The notes beneath the pieces are model-generated. The model was given only the letters and a program-made list of their open reading frames with translations. It had not been told where the DNA came from and searched no databases. A DNA stretch of 64,000 bases from NCBI RefSeq assembly GCF_946221635.1, contig NZ_CAMIHB010000019.1, positions 1 to 64,000 of the forward strand, in the 5' to 3' direction. Shown here one piece after another: positions 1 through 7,628 of this stretch; position 1 is the first letter of the stretch; each line of letters begins with the position of its first letter. The position numbers and the translations under genes are program-made. This DNA comes from an uncultured Rhodoferax sp. GTDB taxonomy: Bacteria > Pseudomonadota > Gammaproteobacteria > Burkholderiales > Burkholderiaceae_C.

Positions 1-70
1 TGGCCTGATCGGCCTGTGGTGGGTGGCGGTAGCTGTCGCGAGAGAGCCCCACAAGTCCGACGCTGCGGGG
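1..70 (-). pseudogene. Start of an IS3 OrfB-like reading frame, truncated by window edge
   Basis: Directly after the orfA stop, the same frame reads GLVGLSRDSYRHPPQ, which resembles the N-terminal part of IS3-family OrfB (typically a GLSRSTYRYRP-like stretch). It has no start codon of its own here and sits only a few codons behind the OrfA stop, closer than in intact elements. It could be the product of a small deletion or simply the beginning of a normal OrfB that continues outside the window. Only about 20 residues are visible. Confidence 0.35.
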
Positions 71-337
71 TCAGAGCTTTCGGTCTACGACGTCCTTCAG
101 GGCATGGTGCATCAAGGCCAAGTCGGCGTACATGCGCTTGAGCTTGGCGTTCTCATCCTGCAGTTCACGCAGCTGTGACAGGTGGGAGACCGTCATGCCG
201 CTGTACTGGGTTTTCCACTTGTAGTAGGTCGGCTCGCTGATGCCGTGCTTTCTGCACGTCTCGCCCACCTTGGCACCAAGCTCGACTTCTTTCAAGATGC
301 CGACGATTTGACTTTCGCTGAACTTTGATTTCTTCAC
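71..337 (-). CDS. IS3-family transposase OrfA
   Basis: This is an 88-residue OrfA protein, the DNA-binding half of an IS3-family transposase. Residues 1-45 carry the Tnp-type helix-turn-helix, including SESQIVGILKEVE and CRKHGISEPTYYKWK. A C-terminal leucine-rich coiled coil (LRELQDENAKLKRMYADL) is of the kind used for multimerisation. Start is GTG at 337. In active members OrfB is reached by a programmed frameshift near the end of orfA. Here the OrfB-like residues after the stop are in the same frame as OrfA, and about 15 expected codons seem to be missing, so the element may be defective. Family assignment is secure; activity is not. Confidence 0.9.
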   Translation of the reverse strand: MKKSKFSESQIVGILKEVELGAKVGETCRKHGISEPTYYKWKTQYSGMTVSHLSQLRELQDENAKLKRMYADLALMHHALKDVVDRKL

Positions 338-442
338 GTAGAGACTCCGTTTGGGAGATTTTCTCTACTTCACACTGGCTCAAGATTTCAAGGAGGCTTC
401 AGGTGATGGTTCATATCCCCCATCAGAGCATGACTCACTGGG

Positions 443-1699
443 TCAACCTTTAAACACCGCCTCCATGCGTTGAACTTCTCCACGGCCAAGTCCAAGCTGG
501 CTAGCGACAGCCTTCCACTCTGCAACTGCTTTTTGGACGTCCACGAGGATTTCTTGAGCATGTGCATCCGACAAACGGTATAGCTCTGCAGTACTCAATA
601 CGGTGGTGATGGATGGTTCTGCACTTTTGCCATCGAACGTCAACGCGTGTTCAGCCTTGGCGATACTGGGGTTGAGATCGAAAGCTGGCGAAAGCACCCA
701 CCCGGACGGAACCCGAAGGAACCCATGGTTTCTCAAATGGTCGTCTCGATTCCCAACCAGCACGTTGAAGACCACCCGTCTAAACAGCTGATGCAAGTCC
801 GCTTCGACCTGGTGCCTCGCACCATAGTCACTGATGAATTCCGCCAGGTCGAGGTAGCTACCCCCAGCCTCGCCATCTTGCCGTTCAAGCAGCGTCATGG
901 CCGAGGCGTACATGCGCCGGCCTGTTGCTGTCCTGTCAAATCGGCGTGAGCAGTAGGTGCGGTAGTCTGGACTCAGGGCTTCGAGGTGAGCCTCTGGCAT
1001 GTTGATGCCTGCGCGAACTGCCAGTATCTGCAGCACCTGCTCCCACGCTCCGATGTCATAGCGGTCATCCTTGGCAGGGAATTTGGCTATCCACAGGGAG
1101 CCGTCGGCTTGCCTGAAGTTGGCTTTGGGGCGGGCACCACCCAGAGATGAGCCAGGCGCCACGAGCATGGATAACCAGCGCTCGTACTCGGGGAGTTTTT
1201 CGATGCCCACGTCTTCAATCCGTCGACTGATGTCAGCCAGCTCTCGCAGGCTCGTTACCGGAGGCGCTGCGAGGTACGTCTGGTCAACGAACGGTCCGTT
1301 TCCCGTGTCTTTGAATCGAAGAGCGCCCATACGCACTTCGTCGTGGACACCCAGAAGGAAATCCATCTCACGCAGGGTGCGCATGGGGCGACCTTCTCTC
1401 TCAGCCGCCGCCGCCTCTCTGCGCTCCATCAGCACGCGCCCCCAACGGTCCGGCGCTGAATCCATGAAGATGCCAAATGCCGGCGCGGTTGCCGGTGGAT
1501 GTTGCTCTCCACGCCAAAGCTCTAACCGCGGATCCAGCATGAACGCGCCTTCACTTTTGAGCCACTCTTGCTTGTACTCAAAAGATGCAGGCACAGCGGT
1601 CTTGGCCAGATTCTGGTGAAGCCAGCCCACGACATTTGCTTGGTTCAGCTCGGGGGCGTCTAGATGCACCTCCCACGACAGTCGTTCAGGTTTTGCCAT
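443..1699 (-). CDS. hipA: HipA-family Ser/Thr kinase toxin
   Basis: A 418-residue HipA-type kinase, the toxin half of a type II toxin-antitoxin pair. HipA proteins phosphorylate target proteins (glutamyl-tRNA synthetase in E. coli HipA) and arrest growth. Visible features are the glycine-rich SSLGGARPK segment near residue 185, the catalytic-loop type motif NVLVGNRDDHLRNHGF near residue 315, and AFDLNPS just after it, equivalent to the metal-binding DxN/DFD region. It lies 14 bp downstream of an HTH gene, the usual antitoxin-first order. Its TGA stop coincides with the inferred end of the neighbouring IS element, so the last few residues may be altered, though the length and the AVF-type ending are near normal. 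The target is not predictable. Confidence 0.9.
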   Translation of the reverse strand: MAKPERLSWEVHLDAPELNQANVVGWLHQNLAKTAVPASFEYKQEWLKSEGAFMLDPRLELWRGEQHPPATAPAFGIFMDSAPDRWGRVLMERREAAAAEREGRPMRTLREMDFLLGVHDEVRMGALRFKDTGNGPFVDQTYLAAPPVTSLRELADISRRIEDVGIEKLPEYERWLSMLVAPGSSLGGARPKANFRQADGSLWIAKFPAKDDRYDIGAWEQVLQILAVRAGINMPEAHLEALSPDYRTYCSRRFDRTATGRRMYASAMTLLERQDGEAGGSYLDLAEFISDYGARHQVEADLHQLFRRVVFNVLVGNRDDHLRNHGFLRVPSGWVLSPAFDLNPSIAKAEHALTFDGKSAEPSITTVLSTAELYRLSDAHAQEILVDVQKAVAEWKAVASQLGLGRGEVQRMEAVFKG

Positions 1700-1713
1700 G
1701 TGGTCGTGTTCCC

Positions 1714-2022
1714 TTAGCTTGCGTCCTGACGTGAGCCTCGTAGCTGCAAGTCTTGCAGTTTGCGGCCCAGTTCATCGTCTGCGGCCAAGCGGTCGATGTC
1801 TTGGTCCAATCCCAGGACGCGCAAGGCGCGCATGAAGGTCCCGATGGCAATCGTCGCGTCGCCTTTTTCCATCCTGCGCAGCGTTTCGCGCGAGACGCCC
1901 ATGCGCTCGGCAAAGAGCTCAGTGCCCAGTTGGCGACGTTCGCGCGCCAAGCGCAGCCGTAGGCCCAGGGCCGTGAGCTGCTTCTGGACGCTCGGAAAGG
2001 TGGGGAGGGACGACTTAGGCAT
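1714..2022 (-). CDS. HTH (XRE/HipB-like) antitoxin and autorepressor
   Basis: A 102-residue protein with a Cro/C1-type helix-turn-helix at about residues 20-75 (LRLARERRQLGTELFAERMGVSRETLRRMEKGD), followed by a short acidic and basic tail that probably contacts the toxin. It is the first gene of the hip operon and, by analogy with HipB, should neutralise the HipA kinase and repress its own promoter. The ATG at 2022 is the only usable start, because a stop codon lies two codons upstream in frame. No Shine-Dalgarno sequence at normal spacing is visible. A 16-bp palindrome abuts the start codon, so the transcript may be leaderless or nearly so. Confidence 0.85.
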   Translation of the reverse strand: MPKSSLPTFPSVQKQLTALGLRLRLARERRQLGTELFAERMGVSRETLRRMEKGDATIAIGTFMRALRVLGLDQDIDRLAADDELGRKLQDLQLRGSRQDAS

Positions 2023-2058
2023 GCCTTATATGTAAGGCAAAACTGCATCTTTTGTCAA
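2023..2058 (-). promoter_or_regulatory. hipB promoter with overlapping palindromic operator
   Basis: Reading the minus strand, a perfect -35 TTGACA (2058-2053) is followed 17 nt later by a weak -10 (TTACAT), which lies inside the palindrome GCCTTACATATAAGGC (2038-2023). The palindrome touches the ATG. Autoregulation by the HTH antitoxin through this site is the natural reading. The -10 is poor, so the exact transcription start is uncertain. Confidence 0.55.
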
Positions 2059-2062
2059 TTTT

Positions 2063-2094
2063 ATGTGGCAAGTCTTCGGAAGACATTGCCACAT
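2063..2094. repeat. Near-perfect inverted repeat upstream of the hip promoter
   Basis: The arms ATGTGGCAAGTCTTC and GAAGACATTGCCACAT pair along 15 positions with one bulged base. The repeat sits just upstream of the hip -35 and has no T-run, so it does not look like an intrinsic terminator. It could be a second operator or the remnant of a mobile-element end. Confidence 0.5.
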
Positions 2095-2343
2095 TAGTTG
2101 GCCAGAATGCCACTGATTGGCTAATTAATGGGGCATTTGTTGCAGGGTCGGGCCGACTTGGCCTGACGATTAAGGTGACCGCGGCCACCACTTTTGCTGA
2201 TTAAACAGGCCATGGTCGGCGTGGAGAGCTATACCGTCTGCATGCTTTAGGGATGCCCAAATAGGCGCGGAGGGCGCATCCACCCCATACTTCAGACATC
2301 CATCGCGTCTGTCAAAAATCTGGCAAACGTATTGGAAAGTAGC

Positions 2344-2369
2344 TGCGGTTGATTGCGGTCGAGTGCGGT
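2344..2369 (+). repeat. Three helically phased TGCGGT repeats near the attachment site
   Basis: TGCGGT occurs at 2344, 2354 and 2364, exactly 10 bp apart, about 60 bp inside the tRNA-Phe fragment. Such short phased direct repeats flanking a core site resemble arm-type sites of tyrosine recombinases or excisionases. The assignment is inferred from position and spacing only. Confidence 0.4.
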
Positions 2370-2431
2370 TAAGTTATTGATTTTATTGGGTTCTGCGTAC
2401 GACTTCGATACCGATTTGACGCTGATGGGCG

Positions 2432-2476
2432 TTGAAAATCCTTGTGTCGGTGGTTCGATTCCGCCCCAGGCCACCA
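2432..2476 (+). other. 3' fragment of tRNA-Phe (probable att site of an integrated element)
   Basis: From TTGAAAATCC (anticodon loop with GAA) through the T-arm GGTTCGATTCC to GGCCACCA, the sequence matches the 3' half of a bacterial tRNA-Phe. The 5' side is unrelated: the anticodon stem cannot pair (GGGCG against TCCTT), and no D-arm or acceptor strand precedes it. This is the pattern left at the distal end of an element that integrated in the anticodon loop of tRNA-Phe and rebuilt the intact gene at its other end, here expected left of the window. It is not a functional tRNA. Confidence 0.8.
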
Positions 2477-2484
2477 AACCTAAA

Positions 2485-2518
2485 AATGGCTTCCAGCAAT
2501 GGAAGCCATTTTTTTTGG
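2485..2518 (+). terminator. Intrinsic terminator of the original tRNA-Phe transcript
   Basis: A perfect 10-bp stem (AATGGCTTCC/GGAAGCCATT, loop AGCAAT) is followed by a run of eight T. It lies just behind the CCA of the tRNA-Phe fragment and marks the chromosomal side of the junction. Confidence 0.85.
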
Positions 2519-2681
2519 CCCAATCAGGCTACAGCAGCTAGTCCACACGGCCCCTTGCCCGCCGGCGGGCGGCGCGGTAGCCTTACGGGGTGGAGGCGGA
2601 CCTCGTTGAGCGCATGGCAAGGCAGGTTGGAAAAACAAAACAGGCTGGAGTAACATGCAGTCGACAACACGAGGGGATCCC

Positions 2682-3260
2682 ATGTTCAGCAGGTTTCGGG
2701 GCAAAGGTGATACGCCGGATCCCGCAAGGGATGCGCCGGATTCTCGTGGCCTGGAGGTCAAGGAAGACGATCCGGACACGGCCTGGAGCCTGTGGGACAG
2801 CGCCTTGGCCGAACAGGACTCCCGCTTTGTGGATTTGCCGCCCATCACCGGAGCGGTGCCCTTGACGCCAGAGGCGCCAGTGCCAAGCCAGGCCAGACCG
2901 GCTGCCGCTCCCGTCGTTCCCGAACTCTATATTCCGACCCAGCCCATGGGGCTGGAAGAGGTTACGCCGGCCCAGCGCATGAAGGCGGCGCTGGATACCG
3001 TGGAGCTGCACCACCACCGCATTGCCAACACCATCCGCACGCTGTGGGGGTACAAGGAATGCAGCGTCTACATCAACAAGCTCATCATGAACGGCGGCGA
3101 CGGCATGGGGAATGCGCGCATCGGCTTCAACCAGGAGGCTGCCGATGCCATGATGGTCCTGGCCGATCTGCACGATGCGGAGTTTGGCTCTACCGAGATG
3201 GGGGGCGAGCTGGGCTTTGGCGACTCGTCCTTCCACCCCGGGTACAACGGCCACCGCTGA
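2682..3260 (+). CDS. Conserved hypothetical protein, first chromosomal gene after the island
   Basis: I do not recognise a characterised family. From the ATG at 2682 the protein has 192 residues. The first ~90 are charged and proline-rich and probably disordered. A compact C-terminal part (about residues 95-180) contains VELHHHRIANTIRTLWG and KLIMNGGDGMGNARIGF, which look like a folded alpha/beta domain. The chosen start has a strong GAGGGG ribosome site at proper spacing; an alternative ATG lies nine codons upstream at 2655 behind a GGAG. There is no signal peptide or membrane segment, so it is probably cytoplasmic. It converges on pldA with a 20-bp gap. Confidence 0.75.
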   Translation: MFSRFRGKGDTPDPARDAPDSRGLEVKEDDPDTAWSLWDSALAEQDSRFVDLPPITGAVPLTPEAPVPSQARPAAAPVVPELYIPTQPMGLEEVTPAQRMKAALDTVELHHHRIANTIRTLWGYKECSVYINKLIMNGGDGMGNARIGFNQEAADAMMVLADLHDAEFGSTEMGGELGFGDSSFHPGYNGHR

Positions 3261-3280
3261 GCGCGGGGGCCTGTTCCCAC

Positions 3281-4300
3281 TTACCAGTCCAGCAGCGTCA
3301 GGCCGACGCTGAGTACCGTGCGTCGGTGGTTGTAGTCGGTGATGGTATCGCCGTAGCCGCTGAACAGTTCGGTGTGGAAGCGCAGGCTGCTGCGCTCGCC
3401 GTTGGCGCTGGACGATCCGATCTTGCGGAGCCAGCCCAGGCGCACCGAGCCATTGCCCTCCGCCTTGAGGGCGTGGCGCACGGTCAGTGCCAGCGTGTTT
3501 TTGGGGTCCACATTCCAGGCGAGCGCGACTTCGGCCCGGCCTACCATGTCCTCGATGTCGGGGTTGTCGTCGCCCGCAGCACTCTCGGGCAGGCGTTGCC
3601 ACAGGCTGGCATTGACGGCAAAGGTGTTGCCCAACTCCAGGCCGGTGCGGCCGATGATGCGGTTCCAGCTGCGCGAGAGCGGCAGGCTCTGGCCGTTGCT
3701 TTGGTGGTTGATGCTGACGCCGGCAAAGCGCAGGCGCCAGCCCGAGGGTAGGGCCGAGGCCAGCGGGAAGATGTAGGTGAGCTCGGGCTCGTGGTCGGTG
3801 GCGCGAAAAGGGCGCGACAGGTCGGGGTTGAAGAGCTGCCAGTAGGACTGCTGGCTGTAGGCAAACCAGAGCGAGTCCAGCCGGTTCGGGTCGCCCCCGG
3901 TCAGCAGGCCCTGGGCCACCTTGGTACGCACCGAGAGCTGGATGCGCATTTCCTGCGTGGTGTAGGGCTGGAAGGCTGCCGTGTGCCCCGAGGCCGGGGA
4001 ACTGGGCGTGGTGTTGACGCCGTCCGAGCCGATGACCGATAGGCTGATGGGGCGGTAGCCACGGAGGGTGAAGGTGCCGCAGTCGCTGGCAGGTTCCAGC
4101 TCCCAGAAGCGCGAGAGCGGCGTGGCGGCCGGGTTCTTGCAGCTCACCACCTCTACCGGAACGGGGGTTTCGATGGCCGGCGTGGCCTCGGCCACGGGCA
4201 TGTTGCTTGCCAGGGCATCAGTATTATTTTGGGCTATGGCCCCCGTGGATAGTGCGCAAGAAGCTATGAAAAAAGTAGCAAGGCGGTGGTGTGGTGTCAT
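3281..4300 (-). CDS. pldA: Outer-membrane phospholipase A (OMPLA)
   Basis: A 339-residue precursor of the outer-membrane beta-barrel phospholipase, which hydrolyses acyl ester bonds of phospholipids misplaced in the outer leaflet. A signal peptide (residues 1-24, ending AIA-Q) precedes a ~50-residue linker and a barrel that ends in W. The catalytic triad of E. coli OMPLA (His142, Ser144, Asn156) is matched by His199, Ser201 and Asn213 in INHQSNGQS and SRSWNR, with identical spacing. The ATG at 4300 overlaps the stop of the rep gene (ATGA), implying translational coupling. The signal-peptide codons are largely made of a dispersed repeat copy. Confidence 0.93.
   Translation of the reverse strand: MTPHHRLATFFIASCALSTGAIAQNNTDALASNMPVAEATPAIETPVPVEVVSCKNPAATPLSRFWELEPASDCGTFTLRGYRPISLSVIGSDGVNTTPSSPASGHTAAFQPYTTQEMRIQLSVRTKVAQGLLTGGDPNRLDSLWFAYSQQSYWQLFNPDLSRPFRATDHEPELTYIFPLASALPSGWRLRFAGVSINHQSNGQSLPLSRSWNRIIGRTGLELGNTFAVNASLWQRLPESAAGDDNPDIEDMVGRAEVALAWNVDPKNTLALTVRHALKAEGNGSVRLGWLRKIGSSSANGERSSLRFHTELFSGYGDTITDYNHRRTVLSVGLTLLDW
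4227..4279 (-). repeat. Dispersed repeat, copy 1, inside the pldA signal-peptide region
   Basis: On the minus strand the copy runs from GCTACTTTTTTCATAGC through CTTGCGCACTATCCACG to GGGGGCCATAGCCC. It matches the family core (ATAGCTGCTTGCGCA, then GGGCTAGAGGCC). It is translated in frame as the hydrophobic part of the signal peptide, FFIASCALSTGAIAQ. Confidence 0.75.
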
Positions 4301-6432
4301 CGGCTGTTGGCGGCGGCGGCCGCATTGGCTTGGGCTTTGGCGGCGAATTCGGCGCGCAGGGCGCGGAGTTTCTCGCGTGGGTCTTCCTTGGCGGTGGACT
4401 GGTCCAGGCCCATCTCGGCAATGAAACGGCTGGGCAGGGCCGCCACCATCTCGCGGCCCTTTTTGCGCCGGCGCGTCCAGCTCACCGCCAGGCTGCGCTG
4501 GGCGCGGGTGATACCCACATACATCAGGCGGCGCTCTTCCTGCAGGCGCAGCGCCATGTCCTCGTTGCTGTTCTCGTCCTCGCGGCTGGAGCCGCCCAGC
4601 GTGTCGGCACCGTCGCCCAGCTTGAAGGGCAGCATGCCTTCGGTCACGCCCACCAGCATCACATGCGGCCACTCCAGGCCCTTGGAGGCGTGCAGGGTGG
4701 AGAGGGTCACCACGTCCTGGTCCTTCTCACGCTCGCTGATGGTGGAGAGCAGGGCGATGGTTTGGGACACTTCCAGCAGGTTCTTGATCTCGCGCGTGCT
4801 GGTGGTGCCAGCGGCGTCCTCGATCTGGCCGCCGCAGCGCTGCGCCATCCACTCGCAGAACTCCATCACATTGCTCCACTTGGCCGAGGCCACGCCTTCG
4901 CTGTCCTCCCCGTCGTAGAGGTGCTTCTCGTAGCCAATCTCCTTGAGCCACTCCATGATGAAGGCCATGGCGGCCTCGGCGCCTTCGGTGTGGCGGGCGC
5001 GGTACTGCAGGTCGTTGATGTAGCGGCCAAACTCCTGCAGGCTGCCCAGCGCCTTGGCACTGAGCACGCTGGAGAGCGAGGAGGAAAACAACGCCTCGAA
5101 CAGGCTGAGCTTGTACTGCGTGGCAAACACGCCCAGCGAACCCAGGGTCTGGTGGCCGATGCCGCGCTTGGGTGTGGTGACGGCGCGCAGAAAGGCCGGG
5201 TCGTCGTCTTCATTGGCCCAGAGGCGGAACCAGGCACAGAGGTCGCGGATTTCGGCGCGGTCGAAAAAGCTCTGCCCGCCGGACACCTTGTAGGGAATGC
5301 CGGCCTTGCGCAGCGCCTTCTCGAAGGGTTTGGCCTGGTGGTTGGCGCGGTAGAGCACGGCGAAGTCGCGGAATTCCTTGTACTGCTTGCCTTGCGCGTC
5401 TACCGTGCCATTCGCGCGCAGGCTCTGGATGCGGGCCACCACGCGCTCGGCCTCATGCTCCTCGTTGTCGGCATCCACGATGCGCACCGGTTCGCCCTCG
5501 CCCAGTTCGCTGAACAGCGTCTTGGGAAAGAGCTTGGGGTTGGGGCCGATCACGTTGTTGGCCGCGCGCAGGATGGCGGACGTCGACCGGTAGTTCTGCT
5601 CCAGTTTGATGACGCGCAGCGTGGGGAAGTCCAGCGGCAGCTTTTTCAGGTTGTCCAGTGTGGCGCCGCGCCAGCCGTAAATGCTCTGGTCGTCGTCGCC
5701 CACGGCCGTGAAGCGGGCCTTCTCGCCGACGAGCAGCTTGAGCACTTCGTACTGCGTGGCGTTGGTGTCCTGGTATTCGTCCACCAGCACATGGCCCAGC
5801 ATGGCCTGCCAGCGCGCTCGCACCTCGGGGTAGTCGCGCAGCAGCTTGAGCGGCAGGCTGATGAGGTCGTCAAAGTCCACGCTCTGGTAGGCCACCAGGC
5901 GTTCCTCGTAGCGCGCCATGACGGTGGCGATGATGCGTTCGTTGTCGTCGGCCGCCTGGGCCAGGGCCTGGGCACTGGTCAGGCCCGCGCCCTTCCAGGC
6001 GCTGATGGTCCACTGCCACTGGCGCGCGGTGGCGGCATCCACGGTGCCGCCGGCGTCCTTCAGGATGCTGGTCACATCGTCGCTGTCCAGGATGCTGAAC
6101 TGGGGTTTCAGGCCCAGTACCGCACCGTCCTCGCGCAGCAGGCGCACGCCCAGCGCGTGGAAGGTGCATACCAATACATCCTTGGCCGCCTTGCCGATCA
6201 GGCCCTTGGCCCGCTCGCGCATTTCGGCCGCTGCCTTGTTCGTAAAGGTGATGGCCGCAATGCGGTTGGCCGGCAATCCGGTCTGGATCAGGCGCGCGAT
6301 CTTGTGCGTGATGACCCGCGTCTTGCCCGAACCCGCGCCGGCCAGCACCAGGCAGGGGCCTTGCAGGTAGTTGACGGCTTCTTGCTGGGCGGGGTTCATG
6401 CCATGGGGCGCGTTGGGGGAGGAGGCAGACAT
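4297..6432 (-). CDS. rep: ATP-dependent DNA helicase Rep (UvrD/Rep superfamily 1)
   Basis: A 711-residue 3'-5' helicase that helps replication forks pass bound proteins. Walker A (AGAGSGKT) lies near residue 33, the DEYQDTN Walker B follows, and the VGDDDQSIYGWRGA and QNYRST motifs are intact. The C-terminal helicase motifs (TLHASKGLEW, YVGITRAQRSL) complete the set. The N-terminus MNPAQQEAV...GPCLVLAGAGSGKT is closer to Rep than to UvrD. The start at 6432 is preferred over a long upstream extension that is low-complexity and unlike the family; an internal ATG at 6399 is possible, and neither has a strong ribosome site. It overlaps pldA by four bases. Confidence 0.92.
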   Translation of the reverse strand: MSASSPNAPHGMNPAQQEAVNYLQGPCLVLAGAGSGKTRVITHKIARLIQTGLPANRIAAITFTNKAAAEMRERAKGLIGKAAKDVLVCTFHALGVRLLREDGAVLGLKPQFSILDSDDVTSILKDAGGTVDAATARQWQWTISAWKGAGLTSAQALAQAADDNERIIATVMARYEERLVAYQSVDFDDLISLPLKLLRDYPEVRARWQAMLGHVLVDEYQDTNATQYEVLKLLVGEKARFTAVGDDDQSIYGWRGATLDNLKKLPLDFPTLRVIKLEQNYRSTSAILRAANNVIGPNPKLFPKTLFSELGEGEPVRIVDADNEEHEAERVVARIQSLRANGTVDAQGKQYKEFRDFAVLYRANHQAKPFEKALRKAGIPYKVSGGQSFFDRAEIRDLCAWFRLWANEDDDPAFLRAVTTPKRGIGHQTLGSLGVFATQYKLSLFEALFSSSLSSVLSAKALGSLQEFGRYINDLQYRARHTEGAEAAMAFIMEWLKEIGYEKHLYDGEDSEGVASAKWSNVMEFCEWMAQRCGGQIEDAAGTTSTREIKNLLEVSQTIALLSTISEREKDQDVVTLSTLHASKGLEWPHVMLVGVTEGMLPFKLGDGADTLGGSSREDENSNEDMALRLQEERRLMYVGITRAQRSLAVSWTRRRKKGREMVAALPSRFIAEMGLDQSTAKEDPREKLRALRAEFAAKAQANAAAAANSR

Positions 6433-6589
6433 CGGAGACGCGGGAACGGGAACTCGAAAAAAAGCAGCCGGCGACCGCGGGAGCGGGCCGGCGTGCCATC
6501 TTAACGGGTCAGCAAAAGCCGTGCCCCGGGGCCGCCCGCTGTCAGCCCGGCGGCAGGTGCGGGCCCAAAACCCCGCGAGAATAGGGCCC

Positions 6590-7561
6590 GTGCTGCAAAT
6601 CCTGACCGTCACCTTCCCCTTCTTTGCCCTGGTGCTGTGCGGGTACATGGCCGCGCGCCGCGGCATGCTGCTGCTGGCGGCGATTCCCGGACTCAACGGC
6701 TTTGTGCTGTTCTTTGCGCTGCCCTGCATGCTGTACCGCTTTGGCGCCAGCACCCCCATTGCCCAACTGCTGGACCCGAATGTCGCGCTGACCTACCTGC
6801 TGTGTGCGCTCATCATGGTGGGCTTTGTGGTGGCGGTGACGCTGCATGGCCGCATCGGCTGGAACGACGCGGCCTTTGGCGCGCTGGTGGGGGCCTTTCC
6901 CAATACCGGTTTCATGGGGGTCCCCCTGTTGGTGGCGCTCATGGGGGCGAAGGCGGCCGGCCCGGCCATCGTCACCATCCTGGTGGACATGGTGTTCACC
7001 TCGTCCCTGTGCATCGCCCTCTCGCGTCTGGGCGGTACCGATGGTCAGTCGGCCACCCAGGCCGCCAAAAACGCGCTCAAGGGCGTAGCCGCCAACCCCA
7101 TGCCGTGGTCCATCCTGCTGGGGGCACTGGTGTCGGCTTTGCAGGTCGAGCTTCCCAAGCCGTTAGTCAATACCGTGGGCCTGCTGGCCGATGCGGCTTC
7201 GCCCGTGGCCCTGTTCACCATCGGCGCCGTGCTGGCGCGCTCGCAGATGCTGGCCAAGGACGACAAGTCGCACGCGGTGCACTGGCAGGAATACGTGCCG
7301 GTGGCACTGATCAAGCTCTTTCTGCACCCGCTGTTGGTCTTGCTGGTGGGCGTGTCGGCGGTGAGTCTGGGTGTGCCCATCGACAAGTTTGCGCTGACCG
7401 TGCTGGTGCTGCTGGCTGCGCTGCCCAGCGCCAGCAATGTCTCGTTGTTGGCAGAGCGCTTTGGGGCGGACAACGGGCGCATTGCGCGCATCATCCTGGT
7501 GTCCACTGCGGCAGCCTTTCTCACCTTCTCGGGCGCCGTGGCGCTGATGGTGGGGATGTAG
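6590..7561 (+). CDS. AEC (auxin efflux carrier) family transporter
   Basis: A 323-residue integral membrane protein with about ten hydrophobic segments in the two-bundle pattern of the auxin-efflux-carrier family, which also includes bacterial malonate or dicarboxylate permeases. The motif AFPNTGFMGVPLL near residue 105 is the characteristic NxGxxGxP crossover signature, and LLAALPSASNVSLLAERFG near the end is the second conserved unstructured stretch. The GTG at 6590 places the first helix at the N-terminus; an in-frame ATG at 6647 would shorten that helix. The gene is divergent from rep. The substrate is not predictable from sequence. Confidence 0.88.
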   Translation: MLQILTVTFPFFALVLCGYMAARRGMLLLAAIPGLNGFVLFFALPCMLYRFGASTPIAQLLDPNVALTYLLCALIMVGFVVAVTLHGRIGWNDAAFGALVGAFPNTGFMGVPLLVALMGAKAAGPAIVTILVDMVFTSSLCIALSRLGGTDGQSATQAAKNALKGVAANPMPWSILLGALVSALQVELPKPLVNTVGLLADAASPVALFTIGAVLARSQMLAKDDKSHAVHWQEYVPVALIKLFLHPLLVLLVGVSAVSLGVPIDKFALTVLVLLAALPSASNVSLLAERFGADNGRIARIILVSTAAAFLTFSGAVALMVGM

Positions 7562-7628
7562 TTTTTTGCGATCCGGGCGCAGCAACCGTTTTTTTTCGGG
7601 GGCTTGGCGTGCGGACTACCATGGGGCC

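Larger units (their letters stand above)
1..445 (-). mobile_element. IS3-family insertion sequence, partial, cut by the window edge
   Basis: The orfA-type transposase gene and a trailing orfB-like fragment read leftward off the window edge. On the minus strand the element appears to begin with TGACCCAGTGAGTCATGC at 445, which has the 5'-TGA expected of IS3-family terminal repeats. The boundary is inferred: the other terminal repeat is outside the window, so the inverted repeat cannot be confirmed. The proposed end coincides with the stop codon of the neighbouring hipA gene. An imperfect hairpin (338-344 with 362-368) lies just upstream of orfA. Confidence 0.6.

Noticed and set aside
2292..2477. 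A 61-codon minus-strand frame encoding WGGIEPPTQGFSTP
   Set aside because: This is the translation of the reverse strand of the tRNA-Phe fragment, a well-known type of spurious gene call.
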